DNA of 64,000 nt. Source: Novosphingobium resinovorum. Its GTDB lineage: Bacteria > Pseudomonadota > Alphaproteobacteria > Sphingomonadales > Sphingomonadaceae. A model generated the notes under the pieces. The model worked only from the letters and a program-made list of their open reading frames with translations, did not search any database and had not been told where the DNA came from. A program made the position numbers and the translations under genes. Where the stretch lies: positions 124,001 to 188,000 of the forward strand of contig NZ_CP017075.1 of NCBI RefSeq assembly GCF_001742225.1, read 5' to 3'. Below are positions 26,175-35,543 of this stretch, in pieces (within the stretch, counting starts at the first letter, position 1; each line of letters starts with the position of its first letter).

Positions 26175-28495
26175 GCCAGCCGATCAAGAAAGTCTGCGTC
26201 ATCGGCGCGGGCACCATGGGTGCCGGGATCGCCGCGCAGGTCGCGAATGCGGGCGTGCCGGTGCTGCTGCTCGACATCGTGCCCAAGGAAAGCGGCAACC
26301 GCAATGCCGTGGCCGAAGGCGCGGTGGCGAAGATGCTCAAGACCGAGCCCGCGCCTTTCATGAGCAAGGCTGCCGCGAAGCTCGTCGAGACCGGCAACAT
26401 CGAGGATCACCTTGAAAAGATTGCCGAATGCGACTGGGTGATCGAGGCCGTCATCGAACGCCTCGACATCAAGCAGGGCCTTTATGCCAAACTGGAGGCG
26501 GTGAAGCGCGAGGGGACGGCGGTGTCGTCCAACACCTCGACGATCCCGCTGGCGCAGCTGGTCGATGGCCGTTCCGAGGCGTTCAGGCGCGACTTCCTCA
26601 TCACCCACTTCTTCAACCCGCCGCGCTACATGCGGCTGCTGGAGATCGTCACCGGGCCGGATACCGATGCCGGTGTCGCCGCTAAGGTCGAGCAATTCGC
26701 TGACGTGGCGATGGGCAAGACGGTGGTGAAGGCCAAGGACACGCCGGGATTTATTGCCAATCGCATAGGCACTTACTGGATCCAGCTGGGCCTCAACGCG
26801 GCCTTCGATCAGGGCTTGAGCGTCGAACTGGCCGATGCCGTTGCGGGTAAGCCCATGGGCGTGCCCAAGACCGGGATCTTCGGCCTCGTCGATCTCGTCG
26901 GCATCGATCTGATGCCGCATCTGCAGGCCAGCCTGACCTCGACGCTGCCCAAGGACGACCCCTACCACGCCATCGCGCGCAGCCATCCGCTTATCGAAAA
27001 GATGATCGCCGACGGCTATATCGGACGCAAGGGCAAGGGTGGATTCTACAGACTTAACAAGGAGATGAGCCGCCGTAAGGAGGCCATCGACCTTGCTACC
27101 GGCGAGTACCGCGAGACCATCCGCGCTGCCGGTCCCTCGGGCAAGGCGGCCCGCGGCGACCTTCGTGCGCTGGTCGAGACCAAGGGGCCGATCGGCGAAT
27201 ACGCCTGGGCGGTTTTGGGCGGGACGCTGGCTTATGCGGCTTCGCTGATTCCGTCGGCGGCGGACGATGTGGTGGCGATCGACGATGCGATGAAGCTCGG
27301 CTACAACTGGAAGGCCGGGCCGTTCGAGATGATCGACAAGCTGGGCGCCGCCTGGCTGGCGCAGCGCCTTGAATCCGAAGGAAAACCTGTCCCTGAAATC
27401 CTCAAGGTGGCGGGCGACAGGCCGTTCTATCGCATCGAAAACGGGGTGCGACAGGCACTGGCACTCAACGGCACCTACGGGGACATTAAACGCCCCCAAG
27501 GCGTCCTCAGCCTCGCCGACGTGAAGCTGGCAGGCAAACCGCTGCTTAAGAATGCGTCCGCCGCGCTGTGGGACATCGGCGACGGTGTCACCGCCCTCGA
27601 ATTCACCGGCAAGATGAACGCGCTCGACGGCGAGGTCATGAAGCTGATCGTCGAGGCGATCCCGCTGGTGGCATCGAAGTACAAGGCTCTGGTCGTCTAC
27701 ACCGACGCCGACAACTTCTCGGCGGGCGCCAACCTCGGCCTCGCGATCTTCGCGGTGAACATCGCCGCGTGGAGCGAGATCGAGAAGCTCGTCGCCGGTG
27801 GGCAGATGGCGTACAAGGGCCTGAAGTACGCGCCGTTCCCCGTGGTCGGCGCGCCGGCGGGCATGGCGCTGGGCGGCGGGTGCGAGATTTTGCTCCATTG
27901 CGATGCGATCCAGGCCCATGCCGAGTTGTACATGGGCCTCGTCGAATGCGGTGTCGGCCTTGTCCCGGGCTGGGGCGGCAATGGCGAACTGCTCGACCGC
28001 TGGCAGAGCAATCCCATGATGCCGAAGGGCCCGATGCCCGCCGTCGCCAAGGTGTTCGAGACGGTCTCCACCGCCTCGGTGTCGAAGTCTGCGGCGCAGG
28101 CGAAGGAGATGCTGTTCCTGCGCGCCGACGACGCGATCACCATGAACCGCGATCGCCTGCTCTACGACGCCAAGCAGAAGGCGTTGTCGCTGGTCGAGGG
28201 CTACAAACCGCGCGAGGCCCCGCACTTCCGCCTGCCCGGCGAGAGTGGCCGCACCGCGCTGTCGATGGCGGCCGAGGGCTTCCACAAGCAGGGCAAGGCC
28301 ACTGACTACGACATGGTCGTCTCCGATGCGCTGGCGACGGTGCTGACCGGCGGCGAGGCCGATCTGGTCGATGTGGTGAGCGAACAGGAACTGCTCAAGC
28401 TGGAGCGCGAGGCGTTCATGCGGCTGGTCCGGAGTCCGCGCTCGATCGCCCGGGTGGAGCACATGCTCGAAACCGGCAAGCCGCTGCGCAATTAA
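26171..28495 (+). CDS. fadB: 3-hydroxyacyl-CoA dehydrogenase/enoyl-CoA hydratase fusion
   Basis: The 774-residue bifunctional enzyme starts with the NAD-binding VCVIGAGTMGAGIAAQVANAG and the HAD domain (to about 330), with a second HAD C-terminal region. The enoyl-CoA hydratase/isomerase domain is C-terminal (about 470-770) with SAGANLGL and GMALGGGCEILLHCD, where the oxyanion-hole Gly residues lie. This order, dehydrogenase first, is that of FadN-type proteins and is opposite to E. coli FadB. It follows fadA with an ATGA overlap. Confidence 0.94.
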   Translation: MSQPIKKVCVIGAGTMGAGIAAQVANAGVPVLLLDIVPKESGNRNAVAEGAVAKMLKTEPAPFMSKAAAKLVETGNIEDHLEKIAECDWVIEAVIERLDIKQGLYAKLEAVKREGTAVSSNTSTIPLAQLVDGRSEAFRRDFLITHFFNPPRYMRLLEIVTGPDTDAGVAAKVEQFADVAMGKTVVKAKDTPGFIANRIGTYWIQLGLNAAFDQGLSVELADAVAGKPMGVPKTGIFGLVDLVGIDLMPHLQASLTSTLPKDDPYHAIARSHPLIEKMIADGYIGRKGKGGFYRLNKEMSRRKEAIDLATGEYRETIRAAGPSGKAARGDLRALVETKGPIGEYAWAVLGGTLAYAASLIPSAADDVVAIDDAMKLGYNWKAGPFEMIDKLGAAWLAQRLESEGKPVPEILKVAGDRPFYRIENGVRQALALNGTYGDIKRPQGVLSLADVKLAGKPLLKNASAALWDIGDGVTALEFTGKMNALDGEVMKLIVEAIPLVASKYKALVVYTDADNFSAGANLGLAIFAVNIAAWSEIEKLVAGGQMAYKGLKYAPFPVVGAPAGMALGGGCEILLHCDAIQAHAELYMGLVECGVGLVPGWGGNGELLDRWQSNPMMPKGPMPAVAKVFETVSTASVSKSAAQAKEMLFLRADDAITMNRDRLLYDAKQKALSLVEGYKPREAPHFRLPGESGRTALSMAAEGFHKQGKATDYDMVVSDALATVLTGGEADLVDVVSEQELLKLEREAFMRLVRSPRSIARVEHMLETGKPLRN

Positions 28496-28536
28496 GATAA
28501 CAGGGCGGCCACCGCGCCGCCCGAGGAGAGTGACAC

Positions 28537-30327
28537 ATGCAAGTCTATGAGGCGCCCCTGCGCGACATGCGGTTCGTGATCCACGAACTCCATCAGGACG
28601 ACGGCTTCGGCAATCTGGAGGCGCTGGAGGAATTCAGCCCCGACCTCGTCGATGCCGTGCTCGAAGAGGCGGCGAAGGTGGCGCAGGAAGTTCTGCTGCC
28701 GCTCAACCGCTCCGGCGACATCGAGGGCTGCGTGCTGGAAAACGGCGTGGTCCGCACCCCCAAGGGCTTCAAGGAAGCCTACGAAATGTTCCGCGACGGC
28801 GGCTGGTGCGCGCTCGCGTCGGACCCCGAGTGGGGTGGGCAGGGCCTTCCCGAAGCGGTGAACAAGATGACCGAGGAGATGATCTGCTCGGCCAACCTCT
28901 CGTTCAGCCTCTATCCCGGCCTGACGCACGGCGGCACGACCGCGATCGAGGCTTACGCCAGCGAGGATCTGAAGCAGTTCTACCTGCCGAAGATGGTCTC
29001 GGGCGAATGGTCGGGCACGATGTGCCTGACCGAGCCGCACTGCGGCACCGACCTCGGCATGCTGCGCACCAAGGCGGTGCCGCAGGAGGATGGCTCCTAC
29101 AAGCTGACCGGCGCCAAGATCTTCATCTCGGCGGGCGAGCATGACCTGACGCCCAACATCGTCCACCTCGTCCTCGCGCGCCTGCCCAATGCGCCCGAGG
29201 GCGTGAAGGGGATCAGCCTGTTCCTGGTGCCCAAGTATCTGCCCAAGGACGACGGCACCCCGGGTCCGTCGAACGGCGTCTCGGTGGCGGCGATCGAGCA
29301 CAAGATGGGGCTCAAGGCTTCGGCCACCTGCCAGCTCAACTTCGACGATTCCACCGGCTGGATCGTCGGCAAGCCGGGCAAGGGCATGGAGGCCATGTTC
29401 AAGATGATGAACACCGAGCGCGTCTCGGTGGGTGTGCAGGGCCTTGGCGTGGGCGAGGCGGCCTATCAGTCGGCGGTCTACTACGCGAAGGACCGCCTGC
29501 AGGGGCGCTCGCTGTCGGGCGTGAAGAACCCGAACGGCCCGGCCGATCCGATCATCGTCCACCCCGACGTGCGCCGCATGCTCATGACGATGCGCGCCTA
29601 CAACGAAGGCTGCCGCGCGCTGGGCGGCTGGGTCAGCCGCGCGCTCGATGCCGAGAAGCACGCGACCGACCCGGCGGTGAAGCAGAACGCCGAGGACTTC
29701 ATCGCGCTGATGACCCCGGTGGTGAAGGCGCTGTTCACCGACCTCGGCCACGAGAGCGCCAATCTGGCGGTGCAGGTCTACGGCGGCCACGGCTACATCG
29801 CCGAGAGCGGCGTGGAGCAGTACGCCCGCGACGCGCGCATCGCGATGATCTATGAGGGCACTAACGGCATCCAGGCGCTCGATCTGGTGGGCCGCAAGAT
29901 GCCCGCGCACATGGGGCGCTATCTGCGCAGCTTCTTCCATCCGGTGTCGGCCTTCGTGGAAGCGAACAAGGCGGATGCGCAGTTCGGTCCGATGATCGCC
30001 GCGCTGGAGAAGGCGTTCGGTGCGCTGCAGCTTTCCACCGGCACCATCGCGCAGAAGGGCATGAAGGATCCCGAGGAAGCAGGCGCTGCGGCGACTGATT
30101 ACCTGCGGCTGATGGGGCTAGTGGCGATGGCCTACTGCTTCGCGAAGTCGGCGCTGATCGCGCGGGACAGGCTGGGCGAAGGCAGCGAGGACGCGGGCTT
30201 TTACAAGGCGAAGCTGGCGACGGTGCAGTTCTACTTCGACCGCATCCTGCCGCAGGCGACGGCAGCGTTCCTGGCGATCAAGGCGGGCAAGGCCTCGATG
30301 ATGGCGCTGGAAGACGCGGCGTTCTGA
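28537..30327 (+). CDS. acyl-CoA dehydrogenase, long DmdC-type
   Basis: The 596-residue flavoprotein is a paralog of the one encoded at 17575-19329. FAD signature MCLTEPHCGTDLGML, second signature GGHGYIAESGVEQYARDARI and catalytic Glu region YEGTNGIQALDL are all present, with the extra C-terminal domain. GAGGAG precedes the ATG. It follows fadB by 41 bp, so it is probably the operon's first-step dehydrogenase. The two paralogs probably differ in chain length or branch preference. Confidence 0.93.
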   Translation: MQVYEAPLRDMRFVIHELHQDDGFGNLEALEEFSPDLVDAVLEEAAKVAQEVLLPLNRSGDIEGCVLENGVVRTPKGFKEAYEMFRDGGWCALASDPEWGGQGLPEAVNKMTEEMICSANLSFSLYPGLTHGGTTAIEAYASEDLKQFYLPKMVSGEWSGTMCLTEPHCGTDLGMLRTKAVPQEDGSYKLTGAKIFISAGEHDLTPNIVHLVLARLPNAPEGVKGISLFLVPKYLPKDDGTPGPSNGVSVAAIEHKMGLKASATCQLNFDDSTGWIVGKPGKGMEAMFKMMNTERVSVGVQGLGVGEAAYQSAVYYAKDRLQGRSLSGVKNPNGPADPIIVHPDVRRMLMTMRAYNEGCRALGGWVSRALDAEKHATDPAVKQNAEDFIALMTPVVKALFTDLGHESANLAVQVYGGHGYIAESGVEQYARDARIAMIYEGTNGIQALDLVGRKMPAHMGRYLRSFFHPVSAFVEANKADAQFGPMIAALEKAFGALQLSTGTIAQKGMKDPEEAGAAATDYLRLMGLVAMAYCFAKSALIARDRLGEGSEDAGFYKAKLATVQFYFDRILPQATAAFLAIKAGKASMMALEDAAF

Positions 30328-30369
30328 TGGGGGAGGGGTGGGGGTTGCCCACCCCCTCGTTCTAAAATC

Positions 30370-30456
30370 CGTCATCCCCGCGAAGGCGGGGACCCATCTG
30401 ATGCCGGTGCAACAGGCTCTGTCATCAGTTGGGTTCCCGCCTTCGCGGGAATGACG
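30370..30456. repeat. intergenic inverted repeat, family D
   Basis: The arms CGTCATCCCCGCGAAGGCGG and its near-complement ending GAATGACG flank a 40-base centre. This is the common REP-like element of sphingomonads and other alphaproteobacteria. It lies between the convergent acyl-CoA dehydrogenase and leucine dehydrogenase genes and could also act in transcript termination or stability. Confidence 0.8.
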
Positions 30457-30483
30457 ACGTGTAAACGAGAGTGACCTCTCATT

Positions 30484-30505
30484 CCCCTCCCGCTTGCGGG
30501 AGGGG
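30484..30505. repeat. strong intergenic hairpin
   Basis: CCCCTCCCG and CGGGAGGGG form a perfect 9-bp stem around CTTG. No T-run follows, so it is not a textbook terminator, but its place between convergent gene ends suggests bidirectional termination or mRNA 3'-end protection. Confidence 0.55.
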
Positions 30506-30522
30506 GCAAGGGTGGGCCTCTA

Positions 30523-31572
30523 TTAAGCAGCTACCGTCTCCGGCCGCATCAGTTCCTCGGCCATGCGATCGGCCACGACCGGCGGCGGCAGGCCGTCGCT
30601 GGCGGCGGTATCCAGCAGTTCGCGCATGCGCGGACCAATCGCCATGACCCGGCCGCGCACTTCGCTTTCGCTCTCGCCGAGGTATTCGGCCGCGACGTTG
30701 ATGATGCCGCCCGCGTTGGCGACATAGTCCGGGGCATAGGCAATGCCGCGCTCCATCAGCAGGTCCGCGACATGCGGCGCGGCAAGCTGGTTGTTGGCCG
30801 CACCGCACACGACCTTTGCGTGCAATGCCTCGACCGTCGCGTCATCGAGCGCACCGCCCAGCGCGCAGGGCGCGAAGACTTCGGCCTCCACGGCGGCGAT
30901 GCCCGCGATCCCCATGATCCGCGCGCCGGTTTCCTCGGCGAGACGCGCGCAGCGCAGCGGGTCGATGTCGGCAACCACCAGCTTCGCGCCCGCGCCGTGG
31001 AGCAGCCGCGCCAGCCCCGCGCCGACATTGCCGACGCCGGAGATCGCCACCGTCACGCCCGCAAGGCCGCTTCCGTAGCGGAACTCGACCGCCGCCTTCA
31101 TCGCCTCGAACACGCCGAGCGCGGTCCAGGGCGAGGGATCGCCGCCGGCAAGGCCCGGCAGCGCGGTGCGGCCCGCGACATGGCGGGTATGGCGCGCCAC
31201 GCACTCCATGTCGGCGACGCCGGTGCCGACGTCCTCGGCAGTGACGTAGCGGCCATCGAGCTTCTCGACCGCCTCGCCGAATGCCTCGAACAGCGCGCGA
31301 CGGTCGAAGTCACCGGCGGGGCGGCGTAGCACGGCCTTGCCGCCGCCGAGCGGCAGGTGGGCCATGGCGTTCTTGTAGCTCATGCCCTCGGCCAGTCGGA
31401 AGGCGTCGCGCATGGCGGCTTCGGGGTCGTCGTATGTCCACAGGCGGCAGCCGCCCGCCGCAGGCCCGCGCGCGGTGGAGTGGATGGCGATGATGCCGTC
31501 AAGACCGGCGGCTTCGTCGGACAGGCGGACATATTCGATCGGCGGCATCATGCGCCGGGTCTGGGCAACCAT
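30523..31572 (-). CDS. Leu/Phe/Val dehydrogenase (leucine dehydrogenase type)
   Basis: The 349-residue NAD-dependent amino-acid dehydrogenase deaminates a branched-chain or aromatic amino acid to its 2-oxoacid. Catalytic Lys residues are seen in MSYKNAMAHLPLGGGKAVL, the catalytic Asp in AEDVGTGVADME, and the Rossmann motif in ISGVGNVGAGLARLL. ATG at 31572 has GGAG about eight bases upstream; 31611 is an alternative. A Lrp-family gene diverges from it, so it is probably amino-acid regulated. Exact substrate (Leu, Val, Phe) is not decided. Confidence 0.9.
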   Translation of the reverse strand: MVAQTRRMMPPIEYVRLSDEAAGLDGIIAIHSTARGPAAGGCRLWTYDDPEAAMRDAFRLAEGMSYKNAMAHLPLGGGKAVLRRPAGDFDRRALFEAFGEAVEKLDGRYVTAEDVGTGVADMECVARHTRHVAGRTALPGLAGGDPSPWTALGVFEAMKAAVEFRYGSGLAGVTVAISGVGNVGAGLARLLHGAGAKLVVADIDPLRCARLAEETGARIMGIAGIAAVEAEVFAPCALGGALDDATVEALHAKVVCGAANNQLAAPHVADLLMERGIAYAPDYVANAGGIINVAAEYLGESESEVRGRVMAIGPRMRELLDTAASDGLPPPVVADRMAEELMRPETVAA

Positions 31573-31707
31573 CGTCAAGGCTCCATGCGGGAGTGGTGTT
31601 AGCCCCTGCATTATGCCGCTGCAGGCGAGAGCGTTCTGACCTCATTTGGAGTGATTTACGGAAAATTCGACGCGACGAAGTCGGGTGTGCCGTGATATTC
31701 GGTGAAA

Positions 31708-32169
31708 ATGACCGAGCTTGATCCATATGAGCGAAAAATTCTCCGCGAACTGCAGCGCGACGCGAATCAGACCACGGCGCAGATCGCCGAGCGGGTGGGG
31801 CTGTCCCCCTCGCCCTGCTGGCGGCGGATCGACCGGCTGGAGCGCGAGGGCTTCATCCAGCGCCGCGTGGCGATCGTCGATCGGCACAAGGTCGGCCTCA
31901 ACGCGCATGTCTTCGTGCAGGTGAAGCTGAACGCCCACGGCCGCGCCAACCTCGACGAATTCGCCGCCAAGATCCGCGAATATCCGGAGGTTCTGGACTG
32001 CTACGTGCTGCTGGGCTCGGTCGATTTCATGATCCGGGTGGTCGCCGAGGACATCAGCGCCTATGAGCGCTTCTTCTTCGAGAAGCTGTCCCAGCTTCCC
32101 GGCGTTCAGGAAATTACCTCGACGGTCGCGCTGTCGGAGATCAAGGCGACGACGGCGTTGCCGATCTGA
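31708..32169 (+). CDS. Lrp/AsnC-family transcriptional regulator
   Basis: The 153-residue protein has an N-terminal AsnC helix-turn-helix (ILRELQRDANQTTAQIAERVGLSPSPCWRRIDRLEREG) and a C-terminal RAM ligand domain (VLDCYVLLGSVDFMIRVVA). It is divergent from the leucine dehydrogenase gene with a 135-bp, partly AT-rich spacer, the classic arrangement for a local amino-acid-sensing regulator. GTG at 31702 is an equally plausible start two codons upstream. Confidence 0.9.
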   Translation: MTELDPYERKILRELQRDANQTTAQIAERVGLSPSPCWRRIDRLEREGFIQRRVAIVDRHKVGLNAHVFVQVKLNAHGRANLDEFAAKIREYPEVLDCYVLLGSVDFMIRVVAEDISAYERFFFEKLSQLPGVQEITSTVALSEIKATTALPI

Positions 32170-32170
32170 T

Positions 32171-32269
32171 GGGGCTTCGACAAATTGTGCCTGACCCTTC
32201 GACAGGCTCAGGGTGAGCGGGGGTAGTGTAAATTCCCAATTCCGCTCAGGCTGAGCTTGGCGAAGCCCC
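32171..32269. repeat. inverted repeat family A, copy 1
   Basis: The left part carries CTTCGACAGGCTCAGGGTGA and the right arm CCGCTCAGGCTGAGCTTGGC GAAGCCCC, so the element can fold into a long hairpin. It matches four more copies at 39413, 42080, 47761 and 50381. This copy sits between the Lrp gene and the MHS transporter gene and has an extra partial left arm at its start. Confidence 0.85.
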
Positions 32270-32313
32270 CTCGGTACAACCTGCCAGCGGTTCTGGATGA
32301 TGAAAGGTTTTGG

Positions 32314-33636
32314 ATGTCGCACCCCCTCACGATCGAACCCACCCCCGAAGCGCCGCAACTGACGGACAGGATGCGCCTCAAGGCCATCGTCGCGGGCTCT
32401 GCGGGCAATCTGATCGAGTGGTACGACTTCTACGTCTACGCCTTCACCGCGCTCTATTTCTCCTCCGAGTTCTTCCCCAAGAGCGACGCGCTGGTGCAGG
32501 TCATGGCGACCAGCGGCATCTTCGCGGTGGGCTTCCTGATGCGGCCGATCGGGGGATGGTTCTTCGGGCGCTATGCCGACCGGCACGGGCGCCAGAAGGC
32601 GATGGTCGTCTCGGTGCTGATGATGGGTGCGGGGGCGCTGCTGATCGCGTCGCTTCCGACATACGCGACGATCGGCGTCGCGGCTCCGGCGCTGCTGCTG
32701 CTGGGACGCATGCTGCAGGGCTTCTCGACCGGCGGGCAGTACGGCACGGCGGCTACGTATCTCTCCGAGATCGCCGGGCCGAAGCGACGCGGGTTCTGGT
32801 CCTCGTTCCAGTACGTCACGCTGATCGGCGGGCAGCTGACCGCGACGCTGGTGATCCTGCTGCTTCAGCAGCTCCTGGGCGATGCCGGGATGAAGGCGTG
32901 GGGCTGGCGCATCGGCTTCCTGATCGGTGCCGTCGCCGCCGGGTGCATCGTGCTGTTGCGCGATCACATGCACGAGACCGCAGACGCCAGGGACCGTGAA
33001 GGCGCCGAGGCTGGAAGCCTAGCGGAACTATTCCGCCACTCGACCCGCGCCTTCCTGATCGTTGCGGCGCTGACGGCGGGCGGCAGCCTGATGTTCTATT
33101 CCTTCACCACCTATATGCAGAAGTTCCTCGTCCTGACCGTCGGCATGGCCAAGGAGACGGCGACGCTGATGATGACGGCGGTGCTGATCGTGTTCATGAT
33201 CCAGCAGCCGCTGATGGGCCTGCTCTCCGACCGGATCGGGCGGCGCAACAACATCGTCGCCTTCGCCGCGCTGGGCGTGGTGTTCACGGTGCCGCTGTTC
33301 AGCGCGCTGGCGGTGACGAAAAGCCCCGTCACCGCGTTCCTGCTGATCGCGGCGGGGCTGACGATCTGCAGTTTCTACACCTCCGTCAGCGGGCTGTTCA
33401 AGGCGGAGCTGTTCCCCGTCCATGTCCGCGCGCTGGGCGTGGGCCTTGCCTATGGTGTGGCCAACGCGCTGTTCGGCGGCACAGCGGAGAACGTGGCCTT
33501 CGCCTTCAAGCAGATCGGCATGGAGCACGGCTTCTACTGGTACGTCACTGCGTTCTGCGTGGTGTCGCTGGTGGCGGCGCTGATGCTGCCCGACACCCGC
33601 CGCGAAAATCCGCTGGACCGCGTGGCCACGGCCTAG
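32314..33636 (+). CDS. MHS-family MFS transporter (KgtP-like)
   Basis: The 440-residue transporter has 12 predicted helices and the metabolite:H+ symporter signature: GNLIEWYDFYVYAF near the N-terminus, RPIGGWFFGRYADRHGRQKAM in loop 2-3 and LLGRMLQGFSTGGQYG in helix 5. It resembles alpha-ketoglutarate permease. ATG at 32314 has GAAAGG upstream; an earlier in-frame start would lie in the family A repeat. Its neighbour, an amino-acid dehydrogenase, makes 2-oxoacids, so an oxoacid substrate is plausible but unproven. Confidence 0.9.
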   Translation: MSHPLTIEPTPEAPQLTDRMRLKAIVAGSAGNLIEWYDFYVYAFTALYFSSEFFPKSDALVQVMATSGIFAVGFLMRPIGGWFFGRYADRHGRQKAMVVSVLMMGAGALLIASLPTYATIGVAAPALLLLGRMLQGFSTGGQYGTAATYLSEIAGPKRRGFWSSFQYVTLIGGQLTATLVILLLQQLLGDAGMKAWGWRIGFLIGAVAAGCIVLLRDHMHETADARDREGAEAGSLAELFRHSTRAFLIVAALTAGGSLMFYSFTTYMQKFLVLTVGMAKETATLMMTAVLIVFMIQQPLMGLLSDRIGRRNNIVAFAALGVVFTVPLFSALAVTKSPVTAFLLIAAGLTICSFYTSVSGLFKAELFPVHVRALGVGLAYGVANALFGGTAENVAFAFKQIGMEHGFYWYVTAFCVVSLVAALMLPDTRRENPLDRVATA

Positions 33637-33645
33637 AGCCTGCAT

Positions 33646-33722
33646 CGTCATTGCGAGCGCAGCGAAGCAATCGAGGGCAGTCTTGCGCCGCTCTGGATTG
33701 CTTCGCTGCGCTCGCAATGACG
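33646..33722. repeat. inverted repeat family B, copy 1
   Basis: The arms CGTCATTGCGAGCGCAGCGA and its complement TCGCTGCGCTCGCAATGACG flank a short centre. The same arms recur at 38347-38423 on the other side of the paoABC/IS region. REP-like hairpin just after the MHS transporter stop. Confidence 0.85.
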
Positions 33723-33957
33723 AGAAGAGATGTAATCCAACATCGACATGCGGGACGGTACTATATCCTGCTGTGTATAGTTATGCTGTGCACAGTGATG
33801 AACATTACTCAACATCGCATGCAATCGTGACGCCGTAGCGCCGGGCAACTTATCCGGGCAGAGTGGGTTGATGGTCACATAGGGCGCGCCTTGGGCAAGG
33901 AAGGCGTGAATCGGCTGCGGTTTTGCCGTGGTCGTCTCTTAAAAGAAAGCATCACCC
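33723..33957. promoter_or_regulatory. paoABC upstream region with CTGTG repeats
   Basis: This is the non-coding remainder of the 321-base gap before paoA. It is less GC-rich than its surroundings. Two 10-bp repeats with 15-bp spacing, CTGTGTATAG (33771-33780) and CTGTGCACAG (33786-33795), lie here; the second is a perfect palindrome. CAACATCG occurs twice (about 33738 and 33810). These are candidate operator sites for the aldehyde oxidoreductase operon. I saw no credible small gene or RNA. Confidence 0.4.
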
Positions 33958-34596
33958 ATGACGGAAGGATACGGAGCGATCTCTCGGCGCGACGTTCTCA
34001 AGACCAGTGCGACGGGCGCGGCGATCGCCGGTTCGCTCGGCCCGGGCAACGTGGCGATGGCACAGGCTCAGACCGCCGCGCCGCCGCATGCCGCCGTCAG
34101 CCTCAAGATCAACGGCAAGGTGACCCGGCTGGAGCTGGACACCCGCACCACGCTGCTCGATGCCCTGCGCGAGTATGTGAAGCTGACCGGCACCAAGAAG
34201 GGCTGCGACCACGGCCAGTGCGGCGCCTGCACGGTCATCGTCAACGGCCGCCGCATCAACTCGTGCCTGACCCTGGCGGTGATGCACGAGGGCGACGAGG
34301 TGACCACCATCGAAGGCCTCGGCAGCCCCGACAACCTGCACCCGATGCAGGCCGCCTTCGTCGAGCATGACGGCTACCAGTGCGGCTACTGCACACCGGG
34401 CCAGATCTGCTCGGCCGTCGCGGTGCTCGAGGAGATCCGCGCCGGCGTGCCCAGCCACGTCACGGCCGACGTCTCCAAGCCCTCGCCGATGACGACGACC
34501 GAGATGCGCGAGCGCATGAGCGGCAACATCTGCCGCTGCGGCGCTTACTCCAACATCGCCGAAGCCATGGCTCAGGTCGCAGGAGTGAAGGCATGA
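33958..34596 (+). CDS. paoA: aldehyde oxidoreductase iron-sulfur subunit, Tat-exported
   Basis: The 212-residue protein starts with a Tat signal ([20 protein letters not shown]), followed by a plant-type [2Fe-2S] domain ([16 protein letters not shown]...C) and a second [2Fe-2S] domain (CGYCTPGQ ... NICRCGAY). This is the PaoA/YagT type, small subunit of a periplasmic molybdenum aldehyde oxidoreductase that oxidises aromatic and other aldehydes. It overlaps paoB by four bases. The Tat signal indicates export of the folded complex with the other two subunits. Confidence 0.92.
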   Translation: MTEGYGAISRRDVLKTSATGAAIAGSLGPGNVAMAQAQTAAPPHAAVSLKINGKVTRLELDTRTTLLDALREYVKLTGTKKGCDHGQCGACTVIVNGRRINSCLTLAVMHEGDEVTTIEGLGSPDNLHPMQAAFVEHDGYQCGYCTPGQICSAVAVLEEIRAGVPSHVTADVSKPSPMTTTEMRERMSGNICRCGAYSNIAEAMAQVAGVKA

Positions 34597-35543
34597 GGCC
34601 GTTCACCTATGAGCGCGCCACGAGCGCGCAGGATGCGGCTGCGAAAGTCGCCGCGACGCCGGGCGCGCGCTTCATCGCGGGTGGCACCAACCTGCTCGAC
34701 CTGATGAAGCTGGAGATCGAGACGCCGACGCACCTGATCGACGTCAACGGTCTCGGTATGGACAAGATCGAGCCTATAGACGGCGGCGGCCTGCGCATCG
34801 GTGCGCTGGTCCGCAACACCGACCTCGCCGCCGACGCGCGCGTGCGCAAGGACTACGGCGTGCTCACCCGCGCGCTCGTTGCGGGCGCTTCGGGCCAGCT
34901 GCGCAACAAGGCGACGACGGCGGGCAACCTGCTCCAGCGCACCCGCTGCCCGTATTTCTACGACGTCAACATGCCCTGCAACAAGCGCAAGCCCGGCTCG
35001 GGCTGCGCGGCGATCGGCGGTTTCAGTCGTCCGCTCGGCGTGATCGGCACCAGCGACGCCTGTATCGCCACGCATCCCAGCGACATGGCGGTGGCGATGC
35101 GCGTGCTCGATGCCTCGGTCGAGACGATCCGCCCCGACGGCACCACCCGCGCCATTCCCATCGCCGACTTCCACACGCTGCCGGGCCAGACCCCGCACGT
35201 GGAAACCGCGCTGGAGAAGGGCGAGATGATCATCTCCGTCGCGCTCCCCAAGCCCAGGGGCGGCACGCATATCTACCGCAAGGTCCGCGACCGTGCGTCC
35301 TACGCCTTCGCGCTCGTCTCCGTCGCGGCGGTGATCGGCAAGGACGGGAAGGGCGCCGTGGCGCTCGGCGGTGTCGCGCCCAAGCCGTGGCGTGTCGAGG
35401 AAGCCGACGCCTTGCTGCCCAAGGGCTCGAAGGCCGTCGCCGACCGACTCTTCGCCGGGGCCACCCCGCGCGAGGACAATGCATTCAAGCTGACCCTCGC
35501 CCAGCGCACCATCGCGGCGGTTCTTGCGGAGGCAAAAGCATGA
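34593..35543 (+). CDS. paoB: aldehyde oxidoreductase FAD subunit
   Basis: The 316-residue protein has the FAD-binding [15 protein letters not shown] and the middle segment [17 protein letters not shown]. It keeps the extra Cys-rich insert (RCPYFYD ... [13 protein letters not shown]) that binds a [4Fe-4S] cluster in E. coli PaoB. The start is the ATG of the ATGA overlap with paoA, and its stop overlaps paoC in the same way. It carries electrons between the molybdenum centre and the Fe-S subunit. Confidence 0.92.
   Translation: MRPFTYERATSAQDAAAKVAATPGARFIAGGTNLLDLMKLEIETPTHLIDVNGLGMDKIEPIDGGGLRIGALVRNTDLAADARVRKDYGVLTRALVAGASGQLRNKATTAGNLLQRTRCPYFYDVNMPCNKRKPGSGCAAIGGFSRPLGVIGTSDACIATHPSDMAVAMRVLDASVETIRPDGTTRAIPIADFHTLPGQTPHVETALEKGEMIISVALPKPRGGTHIYRKVRDRASYAFALVSVAAVIGKDGKGAVALGGVAPKPWRVEEADALLPKGSKAVADRLFAGATPREDNAFKLTLAQRTIAAVLAEAKA

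Noticed and set aside
26171..28495. Rearranged or broken fadB because the hydratase domain is C-terminal
   Set aside because: The dehydrogenase-first order is a normal FadN-type arrangement and the frame is intact.
30370..30505. CRISPR-like repeat array
   Set aside because: The repeats are two different inverted elements with no regular direct repeats or spacers.
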